From contig CALVMD010000011.1 in NCBI GenBank assembly GCA_944342025.1, forward strand, positions 1 through 58,700: a stretch of 58,700 nt of DNA, in the 5' to 3' direction. This document shows positions 19,070 through 27,688 of this stretch, piece after piece. Below the pieces are notes generated by a model. It saw nothing but the letters and a program-made list of their open reading frames with translations. It had not been told where the DNA came from and ran no database searches. Made by a program: the position numbers and the translations under genes. The number at the start of each line of letters is the position of its first letter. Position 1 is the stretch's first letter. Origin of the DNA: an uncultured Clostridia bacterium (GTDB taxonomy: Bacteria; Bacillota; Clostridia; Christensenellales; Borkfalkiaceae).

Positions 19070-19098
19070 TTGACTTTTGTTAAGTTTAATACTAAAAT
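19070..19098 (+). promoter_or_regulatory. Promoter of the marR-exporter operon
   Basis: TTGACT (19070-19075), 17 bases, TAAAAT (19093-19098). It directly precedes the palindromic stretch at 19102-19122. Confidence 0.75.
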
Positions 19099-19101
19099 GT
19101 G

Positions 19102-19122
19102 GTTAACAATTAAGGGCTTAAC
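19102..19122 (+). promoter_or_regulatory. Candidate MarR operator
   Basis: TTAAG GG CTTAA (19110-19121) is a palindrome nested in a wider GTTAA...TTAAC arrangement at the expected transcription start. MarR proteins usually bind such sites in their own promoters. Assignment is inference from position. Confidence 0.5.
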
Positions 19123-19159
19123 ACTTATAGATTTATTTTCTAAGATCGGAGGATAACGT

Positions 19160-19657
19160 ATGGATGCTGGCTCGTTGATGCAGGATATATTTAAAATTGC
19201 CAAGAGATTGACCGGACTGAAATTGTTCAATCACACATTTCCCTTCAACAATACGGAAATGCAGATGATGAAAGAGATCATCCGCGTGAAAGAGGAGGGC
19301 GGAAAGATCATTTCCAGCCATTTGGCCAAAGAACTGGGTGTTACGCGTTCGGCCGTTTCGCAGATGGTCAACAAGCTTGAGCGGGACGACATCGTGCGCC
19401 GCGTTCCCGATGAAAAGGATAAAAAGATCGCTTACATCGAACTGAGCGAAAGTGCTCGTGGCATATATGAGGATATTAAAGAAAAGATGACCGATGTCAT
19501 GGATGAAGTGATCCAAACGCTCGGCGAACGAAAAGTGCGCGATTTTCTTGACAGCGCCGAAGAGTTTGTGGGTGCGTTCGATGCCGCCGTCGAAAAGTAT
19601 GAACATTTGACTTTGCCGGCGCTTGAAAATCTCCGCCGCCGCGGAGCAAAGGCCTGA
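19160..19657 (+). CDS. MarR-family transcriptional regulator
   Basis: A 165-residue winged-helix regulator. The DNA-binding part is clear: ISSHLAKELGVTRSAVSQMVNKLERDDIVRRVPDEKDKKIAYIEL, the recognition helix being TRSAVSQMVNKLE and the wing PDEKDKK. Helices on both sides form the dimer interface. It starts behind GGAGGATAACGT. The next gene, 62 bases on, is a fused ABC exporter with no terminator between, so it most likely controls that exporter and itself in response to a small molecule, as is common for MarR-exporter pairs. Confidence 0.92.
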   Translation: MDAGSLMQDIFKIAKRLTGLKLFNHTFPFNNTEMQMMKEIIRVKEEGGKIISSHLAKELGVTRSAVSQMVNKLERDDIVRRVPDEKDKKIAYIELSESARGIYEDIKEKMTDVMDEVIQTLGERKVRDFLDSAEEFVGAFDAAVEKYEHLTLPALENLRRRGAKA

Positions 19658-19719
19658 CGCAAAAGGCAGGCGGCGGATCGAATTTTTATTTGCATAATTT
19701 TATCATGAAGGAGTTATAT

Positions 19720-22593
19720 ATGTCGCAGGCCATGCTCAGGCTGGAAGGCATCACGAAAGACTACAAGGTTGCCGATGCGGACGTACATGCGCTCAAAGGC
19801 GTGTCGCTGCAATTCCGTCGGAATGAATTTGTCAGTATTTTAGGGCCGTCCGGCTGTGGAAAAACCACCCTTCTCAACATCATCGGCGGGCTGGATCATT
19901 ATACGAGCGGCGATCTCGTGATCAAGGGCGTTTCCACGAAAAACTTTAAAGACAGCGATTGGGACGCGTACCGCAACCACAGCATCGGCTTCGTCTTTCA
20001 GTCGTATAATCTCATCCCGCACCAATCGGTTTTGGGGAACGTCGAACTGGCGCTCACGCTTTCGGGCGTTTCCGTGCAGGAACGCCGCGAGCGGGCGAAG
20101 CGCGCGCTCGAACGGGTGGGGCTCGGCAAAGAGCTGAATAAAAAGCCCAACCAGCTTTCGGGCGGGCAGATGCAGCGCGTCGCCATCGCGCGAGCCCTCG
20201 TTAACGATCCCGAGATTCTGCTTGCCGACGAGCCGACCGGCGCACTCGATACCGAAACGAGCGTGCAGATCATGGAGCTTATCAAAGAAATTGCGGGCGA
20301 GCGCCTTGTCATCATGGTCACGCATAACCCCGAACTTGCGAAAAAATATTCTACGCGCATCGTACGCCTGCTCGACGGCAATGTGGTCGACGATACCGAT
20401 CCTTTTACCGAGACGGAAGAAGGAGGCGGCGGCGCTTTTTCAACGGCTGAAGCAGATACGCCGGACGGCGGCGCTTTTTCAACGGCTGAAGCAGATACGT
20501 CGGACGGCGGCGCGGATAAAAAGGCAAAAAAGGGCAAAAAGAAAAAGACGAGCATGTCTTTCTGGACGGCGTTTCTTCTGAGCGGGCGCAATCTCCTCAC
20601 AAAAAAGGGCAGAACGGCGGTCACGTCGGTCGCCGGCAGCATCGGCATCATCAGCGTCTGTCTCGTCTTGGCGCTTTCCAACGGTTTTTCCGCTTACATA
20701 ACCAAGACGGAAGAGGATATGCTTTCCTATTATCCTTTGCAGGTGACCGAAACGGCTCTGGACATCACGGCAATCATGTCGGGCTTCGCTTCGTCGAACG
20801 ACATGCCGCCCCTCAAAGAGCTCGAAGAGGGGAACGAGGTATACGTCAACTCCTTTCTGACGCAGATCGCGCAGGGCATGACCGTTACCAACGACATCAA
20901 TCAGGAAGGGTATCTCGATTACGTTTACGGCATGGACGAATCGTGGTACTACGCGATCGAAACGGATACGGGCGCGACGCTCGTCGATAACCTGTTTACG
21001 ACAGTCACGACGGGGCGCAGCGATGACGAAACCGACCCGGTAAAGACGCAGGTCATGTCCCTTTCAGAACTTAAACAGTACTTCATCGACGTTTTGTCCG
21101 AACAGGAAGAACAGTACGCGCAGCTTGCGTATCTTGTCGATTATCTCGGCGAGGTCGTCAACGTGATGCCGGGTACCTCCGATTTCGATGAGCGGCGCGG
21201 CGCATATTCCGAATACGTGCTTTCCCAATACGATATCCTCAACGAGGGCGGATATTTCCCCAAGGAAGAGAACGAGGCGGTGCTCGTCGTCGGCGGAAAC
21301 AACGATCTGACCGACCTTCTTCTGGCGCAGCTCGGCTATATCGATCAGGATACATTTTTGGGATTGTTTGAACTGGGCGGCGGCGATACCGGAGATTATG
21401 CCCCCGGTGCCGATACGGATGACGGATATTTGGCTTATACGTACGATGAATTGATGGAAAAACCGTTCACACTGTATTTCAACGACGAGGTGTATACCAA
21501 AAACAGCATGAGCGAGATGGCCGGCAGCGGATACGCGTTCAAATACGAAGGCACGCGGAGCACGGACTGGACGGGTACAGAATTGGACGCAACGGAAGAC
21601 GAGGGGGTCGAGATCAAGATCACGGCCGTTCTTCGCCTGAAAGACGGCCTGACGTACGGATGCCTTTCCGACGGGCTGAACCTGACCGGAACATTGATTT
21701 CGGATTACATTCAGAAGAATATGCAATCTCAAATCGTGCAGTGGATGAATACGCCGTTCGATCTTTCCGATCCGACTGCGGGCGGCAAGATCGCGTTTGC
21801 CGGCACGCAGTACTATATGTGTCCTTCCGAGCATACGTTCGATAGTTTTTCGACTTATTTCGGGCGGCTGCCTTCGGACATCGTGAATCAGTTCCCTCAG
21901 CTGTCTGCATTGGCAAACGTCTATATCACGACCTCTGCGGGATATGAAGCGGTGGCGCGCTCCCTCGGCGGCGACGATACGCCCAATGCGCTCTCGATCT
22001 ATCCGCGCGATTTTACGACAAAAGATGAGATCACATCGTATCTTGATGCGTGGAATACGAAGGCGGAAGCCGCCCGCGAGGCGTACTTTGCGGAAAACGG
22101 CACTTATGATGGCTATGACGGTCCTTCCGAGATACAATATACGGATACGGTAGGGCTTCTGATGGGGATGGTTCAGACCATTCTCGACGCGATCACCTAT
22201 GTGCTCATCGCATTTACGGGCATATCGCTGATCGTCTCTACCGTCATGATCGGAGTCATCACTTATGTCTCCGTCGTCGAGCGGACCAAAGAGATCGGCG
22301 TTCTCCGCGCGATCGGCGCGAGAAAGAAAGACATCAAGCGCGTGTTCAACGCAGAGACGTTTATCGTCGGCTTGTGCGCAGGCCTCATCGGCGTGGCTGC
22401 TGCGTATCTCTTGCAGGTCGTCATCAACCTGATCCTGACGCCGCTCACGGGTATTTCGGGACTGGCGGCCCTTCCCGTTCTCGGCGCGTTCATCATGGTG
22501 GTCATTTCCGTCGTGCTGACGCTCATCTCGGGATTGATCCCCGCGAGCGCCGCGGCGAAGAAAGATCCCGTCAATGCGCTGCGCACCGAATAA
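19720..22593 (+). CDS. Fused ABC exporter ATPase-permease, MacB/FtsX type
   Basis: A 957-residue protein joining a LolD/MacB-like ATPase (about 1-235; GPSGCGKTTLLN, LSGGQMQRVAIARAL, LLADEPTGALD) to an FtsX-type permease. After a charged linker with two 13-residue repeats comes one membrane helix near residue 310, an extracellular region of over 450 residues, then three membrane helices at the C-terminus with the FtsX signature (VVERTKEIGVLRAIGARKKDIKRVF). Such type VII ABC proteins work by mechanotransmission on lipoproteins or peptides rather than classical transport and often give resistance to antimicrobial peptides. The ATG at 19720 has AAGGAG at good spacing. The MarR gene upstream points to inducible expression. 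Substrate unknown. Confidence 0.93.
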   Translation: MSQAMLRLEGITKDYKVADADVHALKGVSLQFRRNEFVSILGPSGCGKTTLLNIIGGLDHYTSGDLVIKGVSTKNFKDSDWDAYRNHSIGFVFQSYNLIPHQSVLGNVELALTLSGVSVQERRERAKRALERVGLGKELNKKPNQLSGGQMQRVAIARALVNDPEILLADEPTGALDTETSVQIMELIKEIAGERLVIMVTHNPELAKKYSTRIVRLLDGNVVDDTDPFTETEEGGGGAFSTAEADTPDGGAFSTAEADTSDGGADKKAKKGKKKKTSMSFWTAFLLSGRNLLTKKGRTAVTSVAGSIGIISVCLVLALSNGFSAYITKTEEDMLSYYPLQVTETALDITAIMSGFASSNDMPPLKELEEGNEVYVNSFLTQIAQGMTVTNDINQEGYLDYVYGMDESWYYAIETDTGATLVDNLFTTVTTGRSDDETDPVKTQVMSLSELKQYFIDVLSEQEEQYAQLAYLVDYLGEVVNVMPGTSDFDERRGAYSEYVLSQYDILNEGGYFPKEENEAVLVVGGNNDLTDLLLAQLGYIDQDTFLGLFELGGGDTGDYAPGADTDDGYLAYTYDELMEKPFTLYFNDEVYTKNSMSEMAGSGYAFKYEGTRSTDWTGTELDATEDEGVEIKITAVLRLKDGLTYGCLSDGLNLTGTLISDYIQKNMQSQIVQWMNTPFDLSDPTAGGKIAFAGTQYYMCPSEHTFDSFSTYFGRLPSDIVNQFPQLSALANVYITTSAGYEAVARSLGGDDTPNALSIYPRDFTTKDEITSYLDAWNTKAEAAREAYFAENGTYDGYDGPSEIQYTDTVGLLMGMVQTILDAITYVLIAFTGISLIVSTVMIGVITYVSVVERTKEIGVLRAIGARKKDIKRVFNAETFIVGLCAGLIGVAAAYLLQVVINLILTPLTGISGLAALPVLGAFIMVVISVVLTLISGLIPASAAAKKDPVNALRTE
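20431..20508 (+). repeat. Two tandem 39-bp repeats in the exporter linker
   Basis: Two 39-base copies (20431-20469 and 20470-20508) differ at one base and encode GAFSTAEADT(P/S)DG twice. The near identity indicates a recent in-frame duplication. Confidence 0.93.
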
Positions 22594-22612
22594 AAACACA
22601 GCGAAAAAACAA

Positions 22613-22648
22613 GAAGCCCCGCAGGCTGTCAGCCTGCGGGGCTTCCGT
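22613..22648. terminator. Bidirectional terminator between exporter and ABC-2 permease
   Basis: A 15-bp perfect stem (22613-22627 with 22631-22645) lies between convergent genes. On the minus strand it is followed by TTGTTTTTTC, on the plus strand by CGTTT, so it works best for the leftward operon. Confidence 0.85.
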
Positions 22649-22661
22649 TTGCATGCGGAAT

Positions 22662-23723
22662 TTATAATGCGGGAATGATAAAATAAGTGTTCAGGTAGGA
22701 GATGAGAACGCTTGCGGCAAAGGTTAAAACGAGTGACAGGATATCGGCAAGTTTCAGCCGGAAGGAGCGGCGGTACACGATATAGCCGACCAGACCGCCG
22801 ATCAGGACGAGCGCCCACAGGATCAGCGGGAGCTGTCCGTCGTCCGGAATGATGCAGGAAGAAAAGAAGAATACAAACCACGGTATCAGCGTCTTATAGC
22901 CCCAAAGAGATGCAGAGATCTGCTCCGCGTTTTCCGCTCTTTGTCTGCGTGCAGTGAGGAATAATCCCGCATAGCCGCCGACGCCTTCCGCTACGGCAAA
23001 GGGGATGAGACATGCCAGAGGGAGCAGAGAGGGCAAGGTGTCGGTTCGGCAAATCAGTTCGCTAAACGTTTCTGTGACAAAGATCAGCGGGCCGAACGGG
23101 AGAAACGAGGTAATATTCAAGGGCCGCAGCGAAACGCCCAGGAAATTGACATAGAGGTGGGGCAGGAAGAGGACGAACGTCCAGCTGATCATGAACACGA
23201 TGCCGTCCCCGACGGAATTTGCCCTCGTAAAGATAAAGGAACAGAACCCGAACAGCAGTGCGCCGAGCGGGAGCGACGCCAGAAAGTAAAGGGGATAACC
23301 CTGCATGAAAAAGTAATTTTCCCTTCCCAGCAAAATGCAGAATCCCAGCCAATAAGAAAGCGTATAGGGGATAAAGACCAGCGCAAGCCCTGTCAGCGTC
23401 CGTACAAACAGGAGCTTTTCTCGCCTGACGGGGAGAGAGTACCAAAGATCCGCGCTCCGCGCTTTCATGCGGAACGAGAACTGCATGACCGAGACGATCA
23501 CGCACAGCACCACGAGGATGACGGCGGGAGCGGCGAGCAGAGAATCGGAAGGGCGGTGCATCTGCGGGCTGCCGTTTCCGTCGGGCACGATGTAGGGCCA
23601 GTTGTAATACAGTGTGGACGTGGAAAAGATAATGCCGACGACAAGGCAGGCGATCGCGGTAAAGAGGAGGAGGGGAAGAAGGTTGCGTCTGCATTCGTAA
23701 CGCAGATATTTTGCCGTGTTCAT
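22662..23723 (-). CDS. ABC transporter permease, ABC-2 type
   Basis: A 353-residue membrane protein with an N-terminal amphipathic stretch (MNTAKYLRYECRRN), six or more membrane helices and charged loops such as RMKARSADLWYSLPVRREKLL, the usual ABC-2 coupling-helix region. It starts at the ATG behind GAGGGGGTATCTGCA and overlaps the ATPase stop in ATGA, so the pair is translationally coupled. With the YtrA-like regulator it resembles cell-wall-stress ABC exporters of Bacillota. Substrate not known. Confidence 0.88.
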   Translation of the reverse strand: MNTAKYLRYECRRNLLPLLLFTAIACLVVGIIFSTSTLYYNWPYIVPDGNGSPQMHRPSDSLLAAPAVILVVLCVIVSVMQFSFRMKARSADLWYSLPVRREKLLFVRTLTGLALVFIPYTLSYWLGFCILLGRENYFFMQGYPLYFLASLPLGALLFGFCSFIFTRANSVGDGIVFMISWTFVLFLPHLYVNFLGVSLRPLNITSFLPFGPLIFVTETFSELICRTDTLPSLLPLACLIPFAVAEGVGGYAGLFLTARRQRAENAEQISASLWGYKTLIPWFVFFFSSCIIPDDGQLPLILWALVLIGGLVGYIVYRRSFRLKLADILSLVLTFAASVLISYLNTYFIIPAL

Positions 23724-24598
23724 TGCAGATACCCCCTCGATTTTACTTCGCACAGGAACAGCTCTTCGAAATCGACGGCGATCTCGTCCACAAACAGCGG
23801 GGAGAGCTTTTCGATCTCTTTGAGGATCGTCTCTCTGTCTCCGCGCACGATGAATTTCGCGACCCTTCCCGTCGCCTCGAACGACAGGCATTCGAAGGGG
23901 AAGTCCTCGCGCTTTGCCTCGCGCGGCAGCGCCACCTGTATCTTGATCACCTTTTCCAGAGCGCCGCGGATGTCGCCCGCGTCCGCGACTTTACCGCCGT
24001 CTAAAAGTGCGAACCCGTTGCAGATGTCTTCGAGTTCCCGCAAAGAATGGCTGGATATGATCGCCGTCGCGCCCGTCTCTTCGTTCAGCTCGATCAGGCC
24101 GCGCTTGAATTCCAGCCGCGCGAGCGGGTCGAGCCCGTCGAACGCCTCGTCGAGCAGCAGATAACGAGGTTTGCAGGCGAGCGCCAGCGCGATAAACAGC
24201 TGCCGCTTCATGCCCTTGGAAAAATTTCTGAGGGGCGCGCGCCGCTGAATGCGGAATTTCTGCTCGTATTCCGCAAAGACACCCTTGTCAAAGGAGTAAA
24301 AGGCCGAGTACAGCTCGATGAGCTTTTCCGCCGTCGTATTTGCCGAGTAGTAGGGGTCGTCGGGCAGAAGAAACAATTCGCGTTTCTTCCGCTCGTTTTC
24401 AAAGATCTCTTCTCCGTCGAACAAAATGTCTCCTTCGTCCGCGCGGAGAACGCCCGCCAGCAGCCGCAGCAGGGTGGATTTGCCTGCGCCGTTGATGCCG
24501 ACAAGCCCGAATACGCTGCCGTCCGGAACGGTCAGCGCGATTTTGTCCAAAACTTTTTTTGCCCCGAACGACTTGGATAATCCTTGCAGTTCGATCAT
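23720..24598 (-). CDS. ABC transporter ATP-binding protein
   Basis: A 292-residue ATPase with GINGAGKSTLLRLL (Walker A), FSKGMKRQLFIALAL (signature with Lys in place of the second Gly, as often in this group), LLLDEAFDGLD (Walker B) and SSHSLREL (H-loop). The DEAFDGLDP form is typical of the YtrB-like group found next to GntR regulators. The C-terminal 90 residues form a family-specific tail. The start overlaps the regulator stop in ATGA. Confidence 0.92.
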   Translation of the reverse strand: MIELQGLSKSFGAKKVLDKIALTVPDGSVFGLVGINGAGKSTLLRLLAGVLRADEGDILFDGEEIFENERKKRELFLLPDDPYYSANTTAEKLIELYSAFYSFDKGVFAEYEQKFRIQRRAPLRNFSKGMKRQLFIALALACKPRYLLLDEAFDGLDPLARLEFKRGLIELNEETGATAIISSHSLRELEDICNGFALLDGGKVADAGDIRGALEKVIKIQVALPREAKREDFPFECLSFEATGRVAKFIVRGDRETILKEIEKLSPLFVDEIAVDFEELFLCEVKSRGYLQ

Positions 24599-24951
24599 AG
24601 TTTCTTGCCTCCGTCCGAATAAATTTCTTCGATGAGAGATAAAAGTTCGTCTTTGCCCGCACCCGCGTTTTTCAGCGCGGTCAGTTGCCTTCTCGCCTCG
24701 TCTCGGAGGGAAGAGGTTTCTGCCCCGCAGACAAAGGCGCCCTTTTTCGGCAGCGTCTTTACCAGTCCCCGCCGTTCCAGTTCCGCATACGCGCGCTCCA
24801 CGGTGTTGGGGTTGATCCCGAGTTCCATCGCGAGCGTGCGGCAGGACGGAAGTTTTTCTCCTTCCTGCAGCGCCCCCGCGCGGATGTACCGCTCGTATTC
24901 GTCCACGATCTCTTCGTAGATGTTTTTTCTGCCGTTCAGGCGTATTTGCAT
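24595..24951 (-). CDS. GntR-family regulator, YtrA subfamily
   Basis: A 118-residue regulator: winged helix-turn-helix (IYEEIVDEYERYIRAGAL, LPSCRTLAMELGINPNTVERAYAELERRGLV, KKGAFV) followed by only about 45 residues, the short two-helix dimer domain of the YtrA group. It is first of a three-gene operon with an ABC ATPase and permease. RBS GAGGG lies five bases before the ATG. YtrA-type regulators repress their own ABC operons and respond to cell-envelope antibiotics; here the promoter start region carries a 9-bp repeat array that is the likely operator. Confidence 0.93.
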   Translation of the reverse strand: MQIRLNGRKNIYEEIVDEYERYIRAGALQEGEKLPSCRTLAMELGINPNTVERAYAELERRGLVKTLPKKGAFVCGAETSSLRDEARRQLTALKNAGAGKDELLSLIEEIYSDGGKKL

Positions 24952-24967
24952 GCGTTCCCTCTCGAAA

Positions 24968-25001
24968 TGTATTTTCTGTATTAACTGTATTATCTGTATT
25001 A
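24968..25001 (-). promoter_or_regulatory. Four phased TGTATT repeats, likely operator of the GntR operon
   Basis: On the plus strand TGTATT recurs at 24968, 24977, 24986 and 24995, an exact 9-base period; the last three are CTGTATTA. They cover the expected start of transcription, which suits repression by the YtrA-like protein. Confidence 0.65.
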
Positions 25002-25030
25002 AGCATAACGCAAAAAGATCGGTTTGTCAA
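25002..25030 (-). promoter_or_regulatory. Promoter of the GntR-ABC operon
   Basis: Minus strand TTGACA (25025-25030), 17 bases, TATGCT (25002-25007), directly upstream of the repeat operator. Confidence 0.8.
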
Positions 25031-25058
25031 TGCCCTTGCATAAAAAAATCAAAAAAGA

Positions 25059-25088
25059 TTGACAAATTGCGTTCGGGTATGGTATGAT
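25059..25088 (+). promoter_or_regulatory. Promoter of the ilvB T-box leader
   Basis: TTGACA (25059-25064), 18 bases, TATGAT (25083-25088). Confidence 0.8.
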
Positions 25089-25100
25089 AAATAAAATCAA

Positions 25101-25376
25101 ACGCAGAGACGGGGAGGAGTACCCGCACGGTTCGCGGCAGAGAGAGGGCGGCAGGTGAAAGCCCTTGCGGAAATGCGGCGGAAGGTAGCCCCCGAGCGGC
25201 GGCCCGAAAGGAAACGAGTAGGCGCCGACGGTTTTTTCCCACCGTTACGAGGGAGCCGGTATCGGCGCGGCTTTTTAGCGCCTGCATCGGGTCGAGTGCG
25301 GAAAATTTTTTCCGAATTCAGGTGGTAACGCGGTATTGTATCGCCCTGAACGGCTTTTGCCGTTCGGGGCGTTTTG
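25101..25376 (+). promoter_or_regulatory. T-box leader, probably valine type, controlling ilvB-ilvN
   Basis: Landmarks: a GGGGAGGAGTA 5' strand near 25111, the GGCAGAGAGAGGGCGGCAGG region of distal stem I, the T-box motif GGTGGTAACGCGG (25321-25333) and a terminator of CGCCCTGAACGG with CCGTTCGGGGCG (25342-25353, 25360-25371) plus TTTT. The strand that closes the specifier loop is CCCCCG, pairing with CGGGG at 25110-25114; the triplet before the conserved purine is then GTA (25185-25187), a valine codon. This is the same geometry that gives CTC in the leuA leader. Valine sensing fits acetolactate synthase. The T-box call is firm, the codon less so. Confidence 0.9.
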
Positions 25377-25416
25377 TATTTTGTCCGAAATTTTTTACGG
25401 GCACGGAGGTATAGAT

Positions 25417-27168
25417 ATGAAGATCAGAGGGTGCGAACTTTTTGTCAAGGCGCTCAAAGAGGAGGGGGTGGATACGCTCTTCGCGTACCCGGGCGGCATG
25501 GCGATCGATATTTTCGACGCATTGTACGGCGAGACGGCGTTTCGCGTCGTTCTGCCTCGGCATGAACAGGGGCTCGTTCACGCGGCGGACGGCTATGCGC
25601 GCGCCACGGGCAAGACGGGCGTTTGCCTCGTCACCAGCGGTCCGGGTGCGACCAATCTCGTGACGGGGATCGCCACGGCGAATTTCGACAGCGTGCCCCT
25701 CGTCTGCTTTACGGGGCAGGTGCCGACCCACCTGATCGGGAACGACGCCTTTCAGGAAGTGGATATTGTCGGGATCTGCCGCAGTATCTGCAAATATGCC
25801 GTAACGGTACGCCGCCGCGAAGATCTCGGCCGTATCATAAAGGAGGCGTTTTATATCGCGCGTACGGGAAAGCCGGGTCCTGTCGTCGTCGATTTTCCCA
25901 AAGACATCCAGCTAGCCCTCGGGTCGGACGAATACCCGCAGGAAGTGTTCATGCGCAGTTATAAGCCTTCCACGGGCGTGCATATGGGGCAGCTGAAAAA
26001 GGCGGCGGAAATGCTCGCTTCGGCAAAGCGCCCGCTCTTTCTCATCGGCGGCGGCGTGAATATTTCGCGCGGGGGCGACGCGCTCCGCTCGGTTCTGGAT
26101 AAGATAAAGGCGCCCGTCGTCACGACGGTCATGGGCAAGGGCGCTATCCCTACCGATCATCCGCTGTATTTCGGGAATATGGGCATGCACGGCAGCGCCG
26201 CGGCAAATACCGCCGTGTCCGAATGTGACCTGCTCTTTTCGGTGGGCACGCGTTTCAACGACCGTATCACGGGCAAGATCGAAGAATTTGCCAAAAATGC
26301 CAAGATCGTGCATATCGACATCGACGCCGCGTCCATTTCGCGCAATATCGTCGTAGACGTGCCTATTGTGGCGGACGCGCGCGAGGCGCTTTTGAGACTT
26401 GCGGAGATCGTGCCGCCGCAGCGGCACGACGTTTCCGAATGGATCGGAAAACTTGCCGCCCTCCGCAAAGAAAAACCGATCGTGCAGCAGGGCGAAGGTC
26501 CGCTGACGCCCAAAGACGTGATCGACGAGATTAACCGCCGCTACCGCGACGTCATCGTCACGACGGACGTGGGGCAGAACCAGATGTGGACGACGCAGTT
26601 TCTGGAACTGAAAGGAGAGAGCCGCCTTCTGACTTCGGGCGGGCTCGGCACGATGGGATACGGGCTTCCCGCCGCGATCGGCGCAAAGCTCGGAAGACCT
26701 GAAATGCCCGTCGTCTGCATTTCGGGCGACGGCGGCGTGCAGATGAATATCCAGGAGCTTGCGACTGCCGTGTGCGAAGAGCTGCCCCTCACTCTCTGTA
26801 TCCTGAACAATTCGTACCTCGGCAATGTGCGCCAGTGGCAGGAAATGTTTTACGGCGGCAGGTATTCGTGTACTTGCCTGAGAAAACGCAAAAGCTGCGG
26901 CGCGTGGTGTTCCGACCCGAATACGGCGTGCCCGCCGTATATCCCCGATTTCGTCCGCCTTGCCGAAAGTTACGGCATAGAGGGCATACGCGTCGCAAAG
27001 CGCGAAGAGATCGCCGCCGCGTTCGATCGGGCAGAACGGAATCAAAATGCGCCGACCGTCATCGAATTTATCATCGACAGGGAGAGCGACGTTCTCCCCA
27101 TGGTACCGGGCGGCAACGCGCTCAGCGATATGATCACCGAAGTGAAAAAAGGAGGGCAGGCAAAATGA
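25417..27168 (+). CDS. ilvB: Acetolactate synthase large subunit
   Basis: Joins two pyruvates, or pyruvate and 2-oxobutyrate, in valine, leucine and isoleucine synthesis, using TPP and FAD. The 583-residue enzyme has the TPP glutamate Glu50 in LPRHEQGL, FTGQVPTHLIGNDAFQE, the FAD region GMGMHG-like stretch, and the TPP/Mg motif GDGGVQMN with LNNSYLGNVRQWQ. Before PDFVRLAESYG it carries an unusual Cys-rich stretch, residues 485-505, with five cysteines. The ATG at 25417 follows CACGGAGGTATAGAT. The stop overlaps ilvN in ATGA. Confidence 0.95.
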   Translation: MKIRGCELFVKALKEEGVDTLFAYPGGMAIDIFDALYGETAFRVVLPRHEQGLVHAADGYARATGKTGVCLVTSGPGATNLVTGIATANFDSVPLVCFTGQVPTHLIGNDAFQEVDIVGICRSICKYAVTVRRREDLGRIIKEAFYIARTGKPGPVVVDFPKDIQLALGSDEYPQEVFMRSYKPSTGVHMGQLKKAAEMLASAKRPLFLIGGGVNISRGGDALRSVLDKIKAPVVTTVMGKGAIPTDHPLYFGNMGMHGSAAANTAVSECDLLFSVGTRFNDRITGKIEEFAKNAKIVHIDIDAASISRNIVVDVPIVADAREALLRLAEIVPPQRHDVSEWIGKLAALRKEKPIVQQGEGPLTPKDVIDEINRRYRDVIVTTDVGQNQMWTTQFLELKGESRLLTSGGLGTMGYGLPAAIGAKLGRPEMPVVCISGDGGVQMNIQELATAVCEELPLTLCILNNSYLGNVRQWQEMFYGGRYSCTCLRKRKSCGAWCSDPNTACPPYIPDFVRLAESYGIEGIRVAKREEIAAAFDRAERNQNAPTVIEFIIDRESDVLPMVPGGNALSDMITEVKKGGQAK

Positions 27169-27677
27169 GCGACGCCATGAAAAAGCGCTGGATCTCGCTG
27201 TATGTCGAAAACGAGGTCGGCGTTCTCGCAAAAATTTCGGGGCTTTTTTCGGGGAAGTCTTATAATCTGAAGAGCCTCACCGTCGGAGAGACGGAAGATC
27301 CCACCGTGTCGCGCATGACCATCAGTCTCGTCGGGGACGATAAAACGTTCGAGCAGATCAAAAAACAGCTCAACCGCAGCGTGGAGGTCATCAAGGTTCT
27401 CGATTTTACCGATCTTCCCATTCATAAAAAAGAGATTCTGTTCATCAAGATCCATTCTTTGAAAAAGGACGAAGTGGAGGATGTTTTCCGCTCTGCCGAG
27501 GTGTTCGGCGTGTCCGTATCCGATTACGGCAGGAACAGCGTCATTTTGGAGAGCGTCAAGACCGAATCGGAGAACGACGACATTCTTAAATTTTATAAAA
27601 AGTATTATCTTTCCCGCATGGAGGCGGTTCGCGGCGGCTCAGTCGCGGTCGAATCGGTCAGCAAGAGCGAACGCTGA
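27165..27677 (+). CDS. ilvN: Acetolactate synthase small (regulatory) subunit
   Basis: A 170-residue regulatory subunit that activates IlvB and confers feedback by valine. The N-terminal ACT domain reads WISLYVENEVGVLAKISGLFSGKSYNLKSLTVG, with the conserved GVL and N of the valine-binding site; the C-terminal half is the ALS small-subunit domain. RBS GGAGGGCAGGCAAA precedes the ATG, which overlaps the ilvB stop. Confidence 0.95.
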   Translation: MSDAMKKRWISLYVENEVGVLAKISGLFSGKSYNLKSLTVGETEDPTVSRMTISLVGDDKTFEQIKKQLNRSVEVIKVLDFTDLPIHKKEILFIKIHSLKKDEVEDVFRSAEVFGVSVSDYGRNSVILESVKTESENDDILKFYKKYYLSRMEAVRGGSVAVESVSKSER

Positions 27678-27688
27678 ATAAAAAAACG

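Noticed and set aside
23724-23891. N-terminal extension of the ABC-2 permease
   Set aside because: It overlaps the ATPase gene in another frame and is Arg-rich nonsense; the ATG at 23723 has a ribosome site.
26863-26935. Frameshift as the source of the Cys-rich stretch in ilvB
   Set aside because: The frame continues into correct family sequence on both sides, and regular cysteine spacing is more like a true insertion.
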